Source: Seleniivibrio sp. (GTDB lineage Bacteria; Chrysiogenota; Deferribacteres; Deferribacterales; Geovibrionaceae). From it: a stretch of DNA of 64,000 nt. A model generated the notes under the pieces. That model was not told where the DNA came from. It worked only from the letters and a program-made list of their open reading frames with translations, and did no database searches. Shown here piece after piece: positions 1 to 8,474 of this stretch; position 1 is the first letter of the stretch, and each line of letters starts with the position of its first letter. Position numbers and translations under genes: made by a program. The stretch covers positions 124,001 to 188,000 of the forward strand of contig NZ_JAJOIL010000028.1 in NCBI RefSeq assembly GCF_021209385.1, in the 5' to 3' direction.

Positions 1-449
1 AACTGCCAGTTCTTTTCCTGTTTTGTTTTATAAGCTTCATAGCTGTACTGACCGAAAAAGAAACCGTCCAGAAACGCAGCGGAATACTGCGGGTCTTTTT
101 TGTCCATATAAACGTCTTCAAACGCTATCATGGAAAACGAAGATATTCTGTCTTTTTTCAAGAGTTTAGCGAACGACGCACCAAGCTCCATGTAATATCT
201 GAGATCCTGCGGATCCTTGGAAATATTTACCAGATATATCTTTTTAAGTTTTCTGCCTATCTCCACATAAAAAGCGGAGAACTCCTTTTCATCATATGAA
301 AAGTAGTCCGAACCTATCATCTCGTTGATCGCGTCTTCTATTTTTTTCCCAGTAAGGGACTTGAGCGGGCGCATGTTACGGTAAACGGGAATGAGTATCG
401 CGTCTTTTTTGGAATTGAGCGCTGTTTTCTTTCTGCATGATATTTTCAT
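1..449 (-). CDS. pepA: Leucyl aminopeptidase (M17), N-terminal part, cut by window edge
   Basis: An open frame runs from an ATG at 449 off the left edge of the window (149 codons visible, no stop). The SD-like AGAGG sits about 9 bases upstream of the ATG. The visible part resembles the N-terminal macro-like domain of M17 leucyl aminopeptidases; its end (AAFLDGFFFGQYSYEAYK) matches the family pattern E/DG-LLG-Y-F--YK that precedes the catalytic domain. The metal-binding catalytic half lies outside the window, so activity cannot be judged. The family is cytosolic and releases N-terminal residues from peptides. It is transcribed away from the tRNA gene. Confidence 0.7.
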   Translation of the reverse strand, partial: MKISCRKKTALNSKKDAILIPVYRNMRPLKSLTGKKIEDAINEMIGSDYFSYDEKEFSAFYVEIGRKLKKIYLVNISKDPQDLRYYMELGASFAKLLKKDRISSFSMIAFEDVYMDKKDPQYSAAFLDGFFFGQYSYEAYKTKQEKNWQ

Positions 450-671
450 GACAACTAACCTCTGGAACCTTTTTATATGTACACATATTAAGCAGCTTTT
501 TGCGCATAAATTCAAGTGCAAAACAGCCAATATGAGTATTTTTATCCTTTATTTTTAACCGTTTTAGTGATGTTTTCACTCAATTTCATTCGTAAAGCCT
601 CTTTCAGAGACCATTTCCATATTGCGGATACTGTCCGTAAAAATAAATTTAAAATAAATTCAAATTCATCA

Positions 672-700
672 TTGACACATTATAGTAAAACTGGTAATCT
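672..700 (+). promoter_or_regulatory. Sigma-70 promoter of the initiator tRNA gene
   Basis: TTGACA (672-677), a 17-base spacer and TAATCT (695-700) lie 13 bases upstream of the mature tRNA 5' end. The -35 and spacing are consensus and the -10 is near consensus. The rest of 450-671 shows no supportable gene. Confidence 0.75.
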
Positions 701-713
701 TCGTTTCCCTTGA

Positions 714-790
<77 letters not shown>

Positions 791-799
791 AAAAACAAT

Positions 800-821
800 G
801 CCCACCTTTGGTGGGCTTTTT
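800..821 (+). terminator. Rho-independent terminator of tRNA-fMet
   Basis: Perfect 7-bp stem GCCCACC/GGTGGGC with a 3-base loop, followed directly by TTTTT, 9 bases after the tRNA CCA end. Confidence 0.9.
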
Positions 822-855
822 GTTTTGGTGATTGACATTATAACGGGGGTTGATG

Positions 856-1734
856 ATGTCGGATGTCCTTTTTTATCTTATGATGGTTCTCGCCATGGTA
901 AGCTGGGGTGAATCATGGGTTTCCGCTAAGGTCGTCGCAAAGATGGCATCACCGGAAGTTCTGATGTTCTGGCGTTTTTTTCTCACGTTCATATCGTACA
1001 TTCCTGTCATGATCTACCTTAAACAGACATTTTCCATCAGCCGCAAAGGGATACTGTTCACCTTCATCTGTTCGGTGGTTCTGCTGCTTTATAATGAAAT
1101 GTTCTTCACTGGGCTTATATACGGCATGGCGAGCGTTGGCGGGATACTTGTAACAACACTTATTCCTGTCGTCACTTTCCTTCTTGTGAGCGTGTTGACT
1201 CTAAAAGCACCATCACTTAAAGACTCTTTCGGGCTTGTACTCGGCGCTTGCGGCGCAATGGTCATCATCAGGATATGGGACACAGACATTGAAAAATTGT
1301 TTCTCAGCGGTAACATATATTTCCTGACGGCGGCGTTTCTCTGGGCAGTGCTGACATATCTCGGAGCCTTCGTAAAAAAATATACGAATGTATTCACATA
1401 CAGCTTTTACCTTTATCTTTTCACCACAGGGCTGATCGCCCTGACCATAATGGCAAAAGGCTTAAGCTATTCCGTTCCCCACACATCCATATTCTGGGGC
1501 AACATGACTCTTCTGGCGGTGGGAGCAACAACTTTCGGCTCGACCCTGTTTTTCATTGCCGCGGCAAGGCTCGGCTCCCAGAAAACAAGCTCGTTTGTCT
1601 ACCTTGTACCGGTGAACGCGCTGGGACTCAGCTGGTTTTTCCTTGGCGAGCAGATACACGTCAACACCGTAATCGGCGGTCTGCTCGTATTCATAGCTGT
1701 CTACATTATCAATAAAAAGGTTAAAAAGGCTTAA
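856..1734 (+). CDS. EamA (DMT superfamily) transporter
   Basis: About 292 residues with ten predicted membrane helices arranged as two EamA repeats (roughly 5-140 and 150-290), the usual size and layout of drug/metabolite exporters of the RhaT/EamA type. TTG (850), ATG (853) and ATG (856) are all in frame; the GGGGG at 845-849 best fits the ATG at 856. The substrate cannot be read from sequence. The gene converges on glgA, and the two stop codons overlap by 4 bases with no terminator between them. Confidence 0.85.
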   Translation: MSDVLFYLMMVLAMVSWGESWVSAKVVAKMASPEVLMFWRFFLTFISYIPVMIYLKQTFSISRKGILFTFICSVVLLLYNEMFFTGLIYGMASVGGILVTTLIPVVTFLLVSVLTLKAPSLKDSFGLVLGACGAMVIIRIWDTDIEKLFLSGNIYFLTAAFLWAVLTYLGAFVKKYTNVFTYSFYLYLFTTGLIALTIMAKGLSYSVPHTSIFWGNMTLLAVGATTFGSTLFFIAAARLGSQKTSSFVYLVPVNALGLSWFFLGEQIHVNTVIGGLLVFIAVYIINKKVKKA

Positions 1735-3194
1735 AGATACAGTCCCTTGCCTGTAACCGCTTCGTAAAGATGCATATATGCATCAGCCGACCGTTTCCAG
1801 CCGAAATCCTGCTTCATAGCTCTTTTCCGCATCAGTTCTATATGCTGCGGGCGGTCATAATAGGTGCTGACAGCCCAGCCGATCGTATCAAAAAGCGCTT
1901 CCGCGCTGATAGCCCAGAATTTAAATCCGGTTCCGCCGCCTGTGGATTCGTCATAGTTTTCCACAGTATCATCAAGACCGCCTGTGGCGCGGACGACCGG
2001 AAGCGTGCCGTATGCAAGGCTGTACATCTGGTTAAGTCCGCAAGGCTCATAGAGAGAAGGCATAACGAAAAAGTCACACCCTGCCTCAACAAGATGGGCA
2101 AGCTCTTCGCTGTACCCGATATAAGACCCCATCTCTCCGGGATATCTGGCGGGCAGACTGCCGAAGAATTCCTCGTATTCCTGTTCGCCTGAACCGACGA
2201 CTACAAACTGGCAAACCATCTCATTCATGGCGCGTATACAGGCGTCTTTCATAAGGTAAAGCCCCTTCTGATCCACAAAACGTCCGACAAACCCGAAAAG
2301 AGCAATTCCGGCATCCTGTTTAAGCCCGAACCTCTTCTGAAGTTCAAGCTTATTCTTAGTTTTCGTCTTGAGTGTCTTTGCGTCGTACGGATAGGGAATG
2401 TAAGTATCTTTTTTTGGGTTCCATACGTTTGTATCAATGCCGTTCAGTATACCCACAAGGTCGCCTCCGCGGGCATTCAGCAGTTCATGCAGTCCTGACG
2501 AACCTATGGGGCCGCGTATTTCAGTGGCATAGGTTGGGCTTACTGTGGTTATCTTGTCTGCAAAGGCAAGCCCGCCTTTCAGAAGGTTCACACCGCCGTA
2601 GTTTTCAAAGGCTCCTGAATGAAAATCCTCTTTTTCTATTCCTGCGTATTCCATGAACTCGCTGCCGAAGATTCCCTGATAACCTATATTGTGAATGGTG
2701 ATTATGCTCTTTGTCTGGTCAAAGAAAGGGTCGTTCCACTTCTTAATATAATATGGTATAAGCGCCGTCTGCCAGTCGTTGACATGGGCTATGTCCGGTC
2801 TGAAATCAAGGTCTTTAGCTGTCTGCAATGCAGCACGGCAGAGGAAGGAAAAACGGAAAGGGTTGTCGCCGTATTCTCCTGCCTTTGTATGATATATACC
2901 TGTCCTGTTGAAATATTTATCAAACTCAACAAAATAGAAGTCAACGTTGTCGTATTTCGTGTGATAAAGCGCGTAGAATTCCTCGCAGTTGCCCATATGC
3001 ACACAACAGCCGCCTGCGGCAGGTTTTATCCCGTATTTCTCTCTGTCAACTGACGAATAGAGGGGGGAAACGACTATGACATTGTTGTCATGGGACAACG
3101 CGGCAGGCAGAGACCCTGCGACGTCACCAAGTCCGCCCGTTTTTGAAAAAGGGGCAACTTCGCTGGATACGAATAATATGTTAAATCCTGACAT
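1731..3194 (-). CDS. glgA: Glycogen synthase (ADP-glucose type, GT5)
   Basis: 487 residues, normal for bacterial GlgA. The ADP-glucose-binding KTGGL motif is at residues 18-22, followed by the GT5 catalytic N domain. The C-terminal GT1 domain has the nucleotide-sugar loop PSLYEPCGLNQ, with the conserved glutamate and Cys-Gly-Leu. It adds glucosyl units from ADP-glucose to the growing alpha-1,4-glucan in the cytosol. No other glg gene is nearby, so it appears to be transcribed singly or with something beyond mntP. The start is the only sensible Met; upstream is a short gap before mntP. Confidence 0.95.
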   Translation of the reverse strand: MSGFNILFVSSEVAPFSKTGGLGDVAGSLPAALSHDNNVIVVSPLYSSVDREKYGIKPAAGGCCVHMGNCEEFYALYHTKYDNVDFYFVEFDKYFNRTGIYHTKAGEYGDNPFRFSFLCRAALQTAKDLDFRPDIAHVNDWQTALIPYYIKKWNDPFFDQTKSIITIHNIGYQGIFGSEFMEYAGIEKEDFHSGAFENYGGVNLLKGGLAFADKITTVSPTYATEIRGPIGSSGLHELLNARGGDLVGILNGIDTNVWNPKKDTYIPYPYDAKTLKTKTKNKLELQKRFGLKQDAGIALFGFVGRFVDQKGLYLMKDACIRAMNEMVCQFVVVGSGEQEYEEFFGSLPARYPGEMGSYIGYSEELAHLVEAGCDFFVMPSLYEPCGLNQMYSLAYGTLPVVRATGGLDDTVENYDESTGGGTGFKFWAISAEALFDTIGWAVSTYYDRPQHIELMRKRAMKQDFGWKRSADAYMHLYEAVTGKGLYL

Positions 3195-3253
3195 AGATAT
3201 ACCTCATATCAGATTTTACATCGTATGAGCGGGCGTGTCCAATGATTAAATGA

Positions 3254-3796
3254 TTACAGGACGAATCTGATACCTATGATTCCAAGAATAAGCGCTCCGA
3301 AATATTCTGCATAATGCCCGATATACCCGCGACTGCGTTTGCCGATAAAAACGCCCAGAAAACTCATCAGCATGCACACTATGCCTATAACGCAGGATGC
3401 AGCCACAATTCCGCCGTCCCAGAGAGCAAGCGAAATTCCGGCACCAAGAGCATCCATACTGGTCGCCAGCGAAAGCATCAGAAGAGCGAGACCCACAGTT
3501 GGGTCACTCATATAAACCTTACACGCCTTATTCTTATAAGCTTCACGAGCCATGTGAAAAGCCACATAAAAAAGAAATGCTGCCGCCAGATATTTTATAT
3601 TGCCTGTATATTTCATAAGGATGCGTCCGGCATATGCCCCGAGGACAGGCATGAGAAACTGGAAAAAGCCGAAGGCTGCTCCAAGACGCATATAGTTTGA
3701 TGGCTTATTATATTTCATTCCGACGCAGATACAGACGCAGAAAGCGTCGATGCTCATCGCAAGAGCTATGCCGAAAATATCTAAAAAAGTTATCAT
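3254..3796 (-). CDS. mntP: Manganese efflux pump MntP
   Basis: 180 residues, six predicted membrane helices in two inverted halves, each with the family acidic signature (SIDAF near residue 15 and SMDALGAG near 112). Length and motifs match MntP/YebN, which exports Mn(II) across the inner membrane. No yybP-ykoY riboswitch-like structure is apparent in the short upstream gap (3797-3888). An imperfect palindrome TGATTTCA...TGAATCA at about 3810-3830 could be an operator, but this is only a guess. Confidence 0.9.
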   Translation of the reverse strand: MITFLDIFGIALAMSIDAFCVCICVGMKYNKPSNYMRLGAAFGFFQFLMPVLGAYAGRILMKYTGNIKYLAAAFLFYVAFHMAREAYKNKACKVYMSDPTVGLALLMLSLATSMDALGAGISLALWDGGIVAASCVIGIVCMLMSFLGVFIGKRSRGYIGHYAEYFGALILGIIGIRFVL

Positions 3797-3888
3797 TTAA
3801 CACCGTATGATTTCAATCGACTGAATCATATATATAGCAGATCAAAAAAACAAGTCTCTATCCGTATAAAAAATACTCTTAAATATAA

Positions 3889-4533
3889 TCAGGACAGACC
3901 GTCGGGAGTAAGGTATTTTATCTGCGCGCCCATTTTGTTGACAAAGTCCAGATCGTGGGAAACTATCAGCATGCTTTTGTCTATTGATGCAAGTATCTGA
4001 GCCAGCTGGTTTACGGACTTTTCGTCAAGTCCGGCGGACGGCTCGTCCAGAAGAAGTATGTCAGGTTTCATAACCAGTACGGAAGCAAGGGTTACAAGTT
4101 TCTTTTCACCGCCGGAAAGATGCAGGGTTATCCTGTCGCGAAGATGCGGAATACCCAGTTCCGCAAGTATTGCCTCCGCCTGTGCCTGTGCCTCTGCGGG
4201 TTTCATGCGGCTGTTCAGAAGCCCGAACGCCACCTCTTCAATAACTGTCGGCGCTATTATCTGGTCGTCGCTGTCCTGAAAAACAAATCCGATATGTCCG
4301 CGTGCCTTCTTAAAATCATCTTCGGTAATTAGTTCGTGGTGAAATATTTCTATTGTACCGGACTGAACACGGCAAAGACCGACGATAGCCTTAAGCAGGG
4401 TGGTCTTGCCAGCTCCGTTGGGTCCCATGACAGCTATTTTATCTTTATGACCGACACTCAGCGTAACGTTTTTAAAAAGCGTATCGCCGTTTCTGGACAG
4501 TGAAAGATTTTTCAGAGTTATGGAACAGCTCAC
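3889..4533 (-). CDS. nikO: Nickel ECF transporter, ATPase component NikO
   Basis: 214-residue ABC ATPase of the CbiO/NikO type. Walker A GPNGAGKTT lies near residue 37, the signature LSGGEKK near 139, and Walker B ILLLDEPSAGLD follows, with the switch histidine in SHDLDF. The C-terminal extension found in many CbiO proteins is absent. Its start overlaps the nikQ stop by 4 bases, so the two are translationally coupled. It powers the NikM/NikQ membrane core. Nickel rather than cobalt is inferred from the NikK and NikL partners upstream. Confidence 0.9.
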   Translation of the reverse strand: MSCSITLKNLSLSRNGDTLFKNVTLSVGHKDKIAVMGPNGAGKTTLLKAIVGLCRVQSGTIEIFHHELITEDDFKKARGHIGFVFQDSDDQIIAPTVIEEVAFGLLNSRMKPAEAQAQAEAILAELGIPHLRDRITLHLSGGEKKLVTLASVLVMKPDILLLDEPSAGLDEKSVNQLAQILASIDKSMLIVSHDLDFVNKMGAQIKYLTPDGLS

Positions 4534-5186
4534 ACAAGCCCCCCGTATATAAGAATGAACTGAAACACAAGAAGCGCCGCAGCAACAACATCCGCAGGAA
4601 AGAAGGGGCGGAAGTTGAACGGATACAGTCTGCCGGAAAAACCGCGCATCTTCATAGCCTGTGTGAGCGCCTGCGCCCTGTCCATGCTCCGCACAAGGAG
4701 CATACCAAGCAGATATGCAAGTGTTCTGTAGGTAAATGCATCAGTTTTCGGGCGAAAATTTCTGACCTTCAGCGAATTCCGCATCTTCTCGTATTCGTTT
4801 CCGATTATTTCTATGTATTTTACTGCGAAAAACAGCAGAACCGTAAATTTATGCGGCAGCCTTAGGGTATAAAAGCCGTAATAAAAATCAGTTGAGTTCA
4901 TTCCGCAGAACATTGCCGCCGTCGCGCATACTATCAGATTATAGCGCAGGAAGATAAGAAGCGCGTGCCGGGCATCGTCCCCGAAAAGATATACCGTTGC
5001 GCAAATGAATAAGATCATAAGGTTAAGCTTTAATATGCGGAAAAAATACTCCGGCAGAAAGTTGATCCGAAGAAGCATTACTCCGGCTGCAAAAACAGCA
5101 TCCGCAGGTATTATCTGCTGCCGGAAAGCAACCATGCACGAGTAGACCGCCGCGCAGAATATACAGGCTGCCGGAGAAAACCTCAT
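4530..5186 (-). CDS. nikQ: Nickel ECF transporter, T component NikQ
   Basis: 218 residues, about five membrane helices. The C-terminal cytoplasmic coupling region contains the Arg motif typical of CbiQ/NikQ (AMKMRGFSG), where T components contact the ATPases. It overlaps both neighbours by 4 bases (nikL upstream, nikO downstream), as expected for a tightly coupled ECF operon. Confidence 0.88.
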   Translation of the reverse strand: MRFSPAACIFCAAVYSCMVAFRQQIIPADAVFAAGVMLLRINFLPEYFFRILKLNLMILFICATVYLFGDDARHALLIFLRYNLIVCATAAMFCGMNSTDFYYGFYTLRLPHKFTVLLFFAVKYIEIIGNEYEKMRNSLKVRNFRPKTDAFTYRTLAYLLGMLLVRSMDRAQALTQAMKMRGFSGRLYPFNFRPFFPADVVAAALLVFQFILIYGGLV

Positions 5187-5698
5187 TTTTTCTTAACTAT
5201 CATGGCAATTCCGAAAATACCCAGAATATAGCCTATCCCTGCTATTATCATATCGAGATGGCTTCTGCCCTTGTCAATCTCAGCCTTAAGTTCTGCCGTC
5301 TGTTTTGAAAGCTCCTCTCTGATAAGCTGCCTTATCTGTGCGGTATCAACAGACGTTGATTGAACAGGTTCTTCGTTTACCGTTTCAGTTTCCGCGGAAG
5401 ATGTGATGGTCTGCTCCCCTCTGTGTCCCATGCCGCCGTCGACGACAATTTTCATCTCAGCAGGCAGCTTGCCGTTTCGGGAGAACTCGCCGTCGTTGCT
5501 GAGTTTGCCCTCGGCAAAGACTTTTCCTTCGGCATCAAATACCTGAAACGCACATTCGCGGCAGGGCGTACCGTCCGCAAAATATGAATTCACGGTAAGA
5601 ACGTTATTCTCCGCAAATGCGAGAATATTCAGTTTATGAGCGAACGCAGTTGAAAAAGAGAGCAGTGTCAGTATTACAATAAAAATTTTAGTTTTCAT
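5183..5698 (-). CDS. nikL: Nickel ECF transporter accessory protein NikL
   Basis: 171 residues. Signal peptide at 1-20 with cleavage predicted after AFA, leaving a mature N-terminus beginning with His. A beta-rich periplasmic domain carries a CREC pair (about residues 45-50). A low-complexity linker and a coiled segment (QIRQLIREELSKQTAELK) lead to one C-terminal membrane helix ending KKK. This topology matches NikL, which replaces NikN in NikKMLQO transporters. It overlaps nikM by 11 bases and nikQ by 4. Family assignment rests on topology and context more than on motifs. Confidence 0.78.
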   Translation of the reverse strand: MKTKIFIVILTLLSFSTAFAHKLNILAFAENNVLTVNSYFADGTPCRECAFQVFDAEGKVFAEGKLSNDGEFSRNGKLPAEMKIVVDGGMGHRGEQTITSSAETETVNEEPVQSTSVDTAQIRQLIREELSKQTAELKAEIDKGRSHLDMIIAGIGYILGIFGIAMIVKKK

Positions 5699-6296
5699 AT
5701 TCGGTTCTCAAAAAGTCAGGGTAGACTTTATTTAAAAAATTAAACAGATACATCGAAACTATCCCCTCGATGATAATAACTGGGATATGCATCAGAAATA
5801 TCGCCTTCGCGGTATCATACAGCCTGCTCCCGCTTAATGCAAGCACTGCCGAAAGCAGGACAGCGGACAGCAGAACAGGCACGCCTCCCGTCAGGAAGAA
5901 CAGCGCCCACCTTTTTTTCCCTGCGGTTTTCATGCCGAGCCTGAACAGGTAATAACCCGCGAGAGCAGGAAGCGCCATGACAAGGATATTCGTGCCGAGG
6001 GTCGTAAAACCGCCGAACTGGAACATAAGCGCCTGCAAAACCAGCGCAACCATTATTGCCGGAAAGGCACATACACCAAGTACCGCCCCCACAAGCCCGT
6101 TCAGCACCAAATGCACGCTTGTGGGACCCACAGGAATATGTATGAATGACCCCACGAAAAAAAGGCTGGACATGAGAGCCGTCTTCGCCAGCATCTCTGT
6201 CTTCATTTTATAAAACCCGAAAACTGTAAGAGCGGCTCCTGCCGCCCCTGTTGAAATCAGAACAGGGGCGGACAGTACGCCTTCGGATATATGCAT
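5688..6296 (-). CDS. nikM: Nickel ECF transporter substrate-binding membrane protein NikM
   Basis: 202 residues, about seven membrane helices, CbiM/NikM family. It begins MHISEGVLS; in NikM/CbiM the N-terminal Met1-His2 and a later histidine bind the metal, and both N-terminal residues are present (as is the internal HLVLNG segment). The start codon follows the nikK stop with no gap or overlap. It forms the S component of the ECF complex in the inner membrane. Confidence 0.93.
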   Translation of the reverse strand: MHISEGVLSAPVLISTGAAGAALTVFGFYKMKTEMLAKTALMSSLFFVGSFIHIPVGPTSVHLVLNGLVGAVLGVCAFPAIMVALVLQALMFQFGGFTTLGTNILVMALPALAGYYLFRLGMKTAGKKRWALFFLTGGVPVLLSAVLLSAVLALSGSRLYDTAKAIFLMHIPVIIIEGIVSMYLFNFLNKVYPDFLRTEYEN

Positions 6297-7052
6297 TTAT
6301 TTGTCACCGTAAGTTTTTACCCATATCAGAGCACCAAGTTCCACAGGATACTGTTTGCCGGCTTTTTTAATCTTAACATCATCCTCGATAAGCGCCGCGA
6401 AACCCCACCAGCCCACAAAAGGCATTGCATAGGTGAAAACACCGTTGCTGTCAGCTTTCACAACCTGAGTGATGTGTGTATCAGTGGGCGCTTTTATTTT
6501 AGACCCTGCGTTGTAAAATTCAACCTCAACTTCTGCACCGGAAACAGGTTTTCCTTTATAAAGAACTTTTCCGGTGAAAACGTTTCCTTTGTAAAGCCCG
6601 TAGGGACGTGTCAGCGGTACAATTTCCGCTTTAAGACCCACAGGTGTATCCCAGCCCGCTTCCATACCGAAGCCGTTTACGACTGTTTTGGTTATGTGCT
6701 GGATAAAGGTAGCCTCTGCCGGTTCAAAGTAATAATCCGGCGTTACGACAAAAATATGGTCGCCGGGCTTTTTCATCTGATAAGTGAAGTTCCATGCGGT
6801 TTTACCGCTCAGTTTGGTTTGTTTGATGGTTCCCATCAGGTTCTCTTTTTTACCGTCATGATAAACGTCAACTGCCTTGGGTTTAACCATCTCCATAACA
6901 GGTCCCTGCTCAAAAGGGTGAGTGAAAAGCATGTCAAATTTGATGTTGCGGTTCTGCTGTGTTGCCACGTCAGTGTTTGGCATCAGCACCTGAAAATGTG
7001 CGTTGGCATAAAAAGCCGTCATAAGAAGCATGAAAGTGAGTAACTTTTTCAT
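6297..7052 (-). CDS. nikK: Periplasmic nickel transporter component NikK (DUF4198)
   Basis: 251 residues from the ATG at 7052, chosen because GGGAGGT lies 4-9 bases upstream and a clean signal peptide follows (MKKLLTFMLLMTAFYANA, then HFQVLMP). The mature N-terminal His, the repeated FEP/HPFEQGP-like segments and beta-sandwich character match the DUF4198 proteins called NikK. In-frame sequence further upstream lacks a ribosome-binding site and does not look coding. It is the first gene of the nik operon and probably delivers periplasmic nickel to NikM. No NikR-like palindrome was recognised in 7053-7200. Confidence 0.85.
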   Translation of the reverse strand: MKKLLTFMLLMTAFYANAHFQVLMPNTDVATQQNRNIKFDMLFTHPFEQGPVMEMVKPKAVDVYHDGKKENLMGTIKQTKLSGKTAWNFTYQMKKPGDHIFVVTPDYYFEPAEATFIQHITKTVVNGFGMEAGWDTPVGLKAEIVPLTRPYGLYKGNVFTGKVLYKGKPVSGAEVEVEFYNAGSKIKAPTDTHITQVVKADSNGVFTYAMPFVGWWGFAALIEDDVKIKKAGKQYPVELGALIWVKTYGDK

Positions 7053-7200
7053 AAGACCTCCCAAATTTAATGAAATGATTCCAGATAGTAGCACAACAAG
7101 AGTAATATTAAAATATAAAAAGTAAGACAAAATTATTCTCTGAACTATTAAAGCCGACAGGTGTCTGTTGCTTAAATAAATTTTATAAGAGGATGTTAAC

Positions 7201-7560
7201 ATGCGCATGAGAACAATCATTCTTGGTGGACTGGCTGTACTCTCCATTTTTAACTTCGCCTTCGCACAGTACATAGGTCCAAATGCAGTAAAAACCTATT
7301 CCACAGTGGAGGAAGTGATCAAAAAACCGGTTGACGGTGCGGAAGTTTCTTTTCAGGGATATCTTCTTAAAAAAGTCGGCAACAAGAAATATATCTTCTC
7401 CGACGGAACAGGAGAGATACGCGTGGATATTGACAACGATATATTCCCTAACGTTGCTGTGGGAGCAAAAACAAAAGTCGAGGTAAAAGGGGAAATTGAA
7501 AAGGATTTCCTTGAATCGCCCGAAATAGACGTTGACATAATTCAGGTCATGGAAAAATAA
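7201..7560 (+). CDS. YgiW/YdeI-type periplasmic OB-fold stress protein
   Basis: 119 residues with a signal peptide cleaved after AFA, and a single small OB-fold containing the family pattern V-FQGYLLKKVGNKKYIFSDGTGEI. Length and pattern match the YgiW/YdeI (BOF) family of periplasmic stress-tolerance proteins, some of which bind cationic or small ligands. Transcribed divergently from nikK across 148 A+T-rich bases. AGAGG lies 8 bases before the ATG, and a terminator follows immediately after the stop. Confidence 0.85.
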   Translation: MRMRTIILGGLAVLSIFNFAFAQYIGPNAVKTYSTVEEVIKKPVDGAEVSFQGYLLKKVGNKKYIFSDGTGEIRVDIDNDIFPNVAVGAKTKVEVKGEIEKDFLESPEIDVDIIQVMEK

Positions 7561-7580
7561 GAGGGAGCCTCGGCTCCCTC
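7561..7580. terminator. Bidirectional terminator between convergent genes
   Basis: A 9-bp perfect inverted repeat GAGGGAGCC/GGCTCCCTC starts right after the plus-strand stop. Read on the minus strand it is followed by TTATTTTTC, a good terminator for the glycan operon ending at 7584; on the plus strand the downstream tract is A+T-rich. Confidence 0.8.
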
Positions 7581-7583
7581 GCA

Positions 7584-8474
7584 TTATTTATTAAAAAGTG
7601 AAAAATAATCCACTCTTTCAAATACTTCCAGTTTACCGCCTGCTGTGGCGTTGCGTATCTTTCCGCCTGAACGTTCAAAAAATTTGCCAGCCTTGGCGTA
7701 TCCCTGCTCCATCCTGTCCACCATGGGGTCGTGCCAGCGTTTGCCCTTCCCGAAATAATCGGGGTGGAAATGGTTGGGATCGTCCCCTGTGGAGGTTATC
7801 TTAAGGCCCTCTACCTCCGCTTCCTGCGGAATTATATAGTGATGGTCGAAACCTATGAGGTAAAGCTCGCGAATGCCGAAGAAATATGCAAGCTGCATGC
7901 ATACGTATGTCACAGAACCGCCTGTGAAAACCTGACGAGCTGCATTGGTGGAGAAATACGGGAAATCGGGATAGTTGTCATATCTCATGCGGACGTTCAG
8001 CCAGTTAGTGCAGTCGTCCGGTTTCAGACAGTAGCGCAGATAGTTTCCGAACCACTTCTGAGTTCCTTTAAGCCTGTTTATCTCGTCTGCCCTGTCCTCC
8101 GCAACAAAGTTGTCCTCAACAACATAGTGCGTAGGCAGAAAGCCCATCTTCTCGTAGTTCAGATATATGCTGTTTACACCGATAGTCACTTCGTCTTTCA
8201 GAAGCGTCAGATCCAGTTGATTAAGACTGGGACCGTTGCCTATCAGAAACGCTCTTTTGCCCTTGTGGGCGTTTTGATATTTCAGGATGTTGCGGTGATT
8301 CTCGGTCAGCCCTATGCCCCGCCCCGCCATCTTATATCCGAAGGTCTCCACCACAAGCTCCATAGCAGACGAATCATATTTGTCCTTGTATGGTCTGGTG
8401 TAGCCGTCGATAAGTTTCGAGCGTATCTTTCTGTAAGCTCTGTAAGGCACCGAATTCTTAATGAGTTCTTTCAT
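7584..8474 (-). CDS. DUF115 / MptE-like glycan-associated protein
   Basis: 296 residues. The DUF115 nucleotide-binding signature FLIGNGPSLNQ lies at residues 76-86, followed by the usual TIGVNSIYL and the later YVCMQLAYFFGIRELYLIGFDHHY segment. The fold is shared by MptE pterin kinases and by bacterial glycosyl- or phospho-transferases in surface-polysaccharide loci. The location at the distal end of the minus-strand glycan operon, overlapping the next glycosyltransferase by 4 bases, favours a role in glycan synthesis or modification. Substrate unknown. Confidence 0.75.
   Translation of the reverse strand: MKELIKNSVPYRAYRKIRSKLIDGYTRPYKDKYDSSAMELVVETFGYKMAGRGIGLTENHRNILKYQNAHKGKRAFLIGNGPSLNQLDLTLLKDEVTIGVNSIYLNYEKMGFLPTHYVVEDNFVAEDRADEINRLKGTQKWFGNYLRYCLKPDDCTNWLNVRMRYDNYPDFPYFSTNAARQVFTGGSVTYVCMQLAYFFGIRELYLIGFDHHYIIPQEAEVEGLKITSTGDDPNHFHPDYFGKGKRWHDPMVDRMEQGYAKAGKFFERSGGKIRNATAGGKLEVFERVDYFSLFNK

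Noticed and set aside
516-713. 65-codon frame before the initiator tRNA
   Set aside because: It runs through the tRNA promoter, has no SD and no recognisable protein character.
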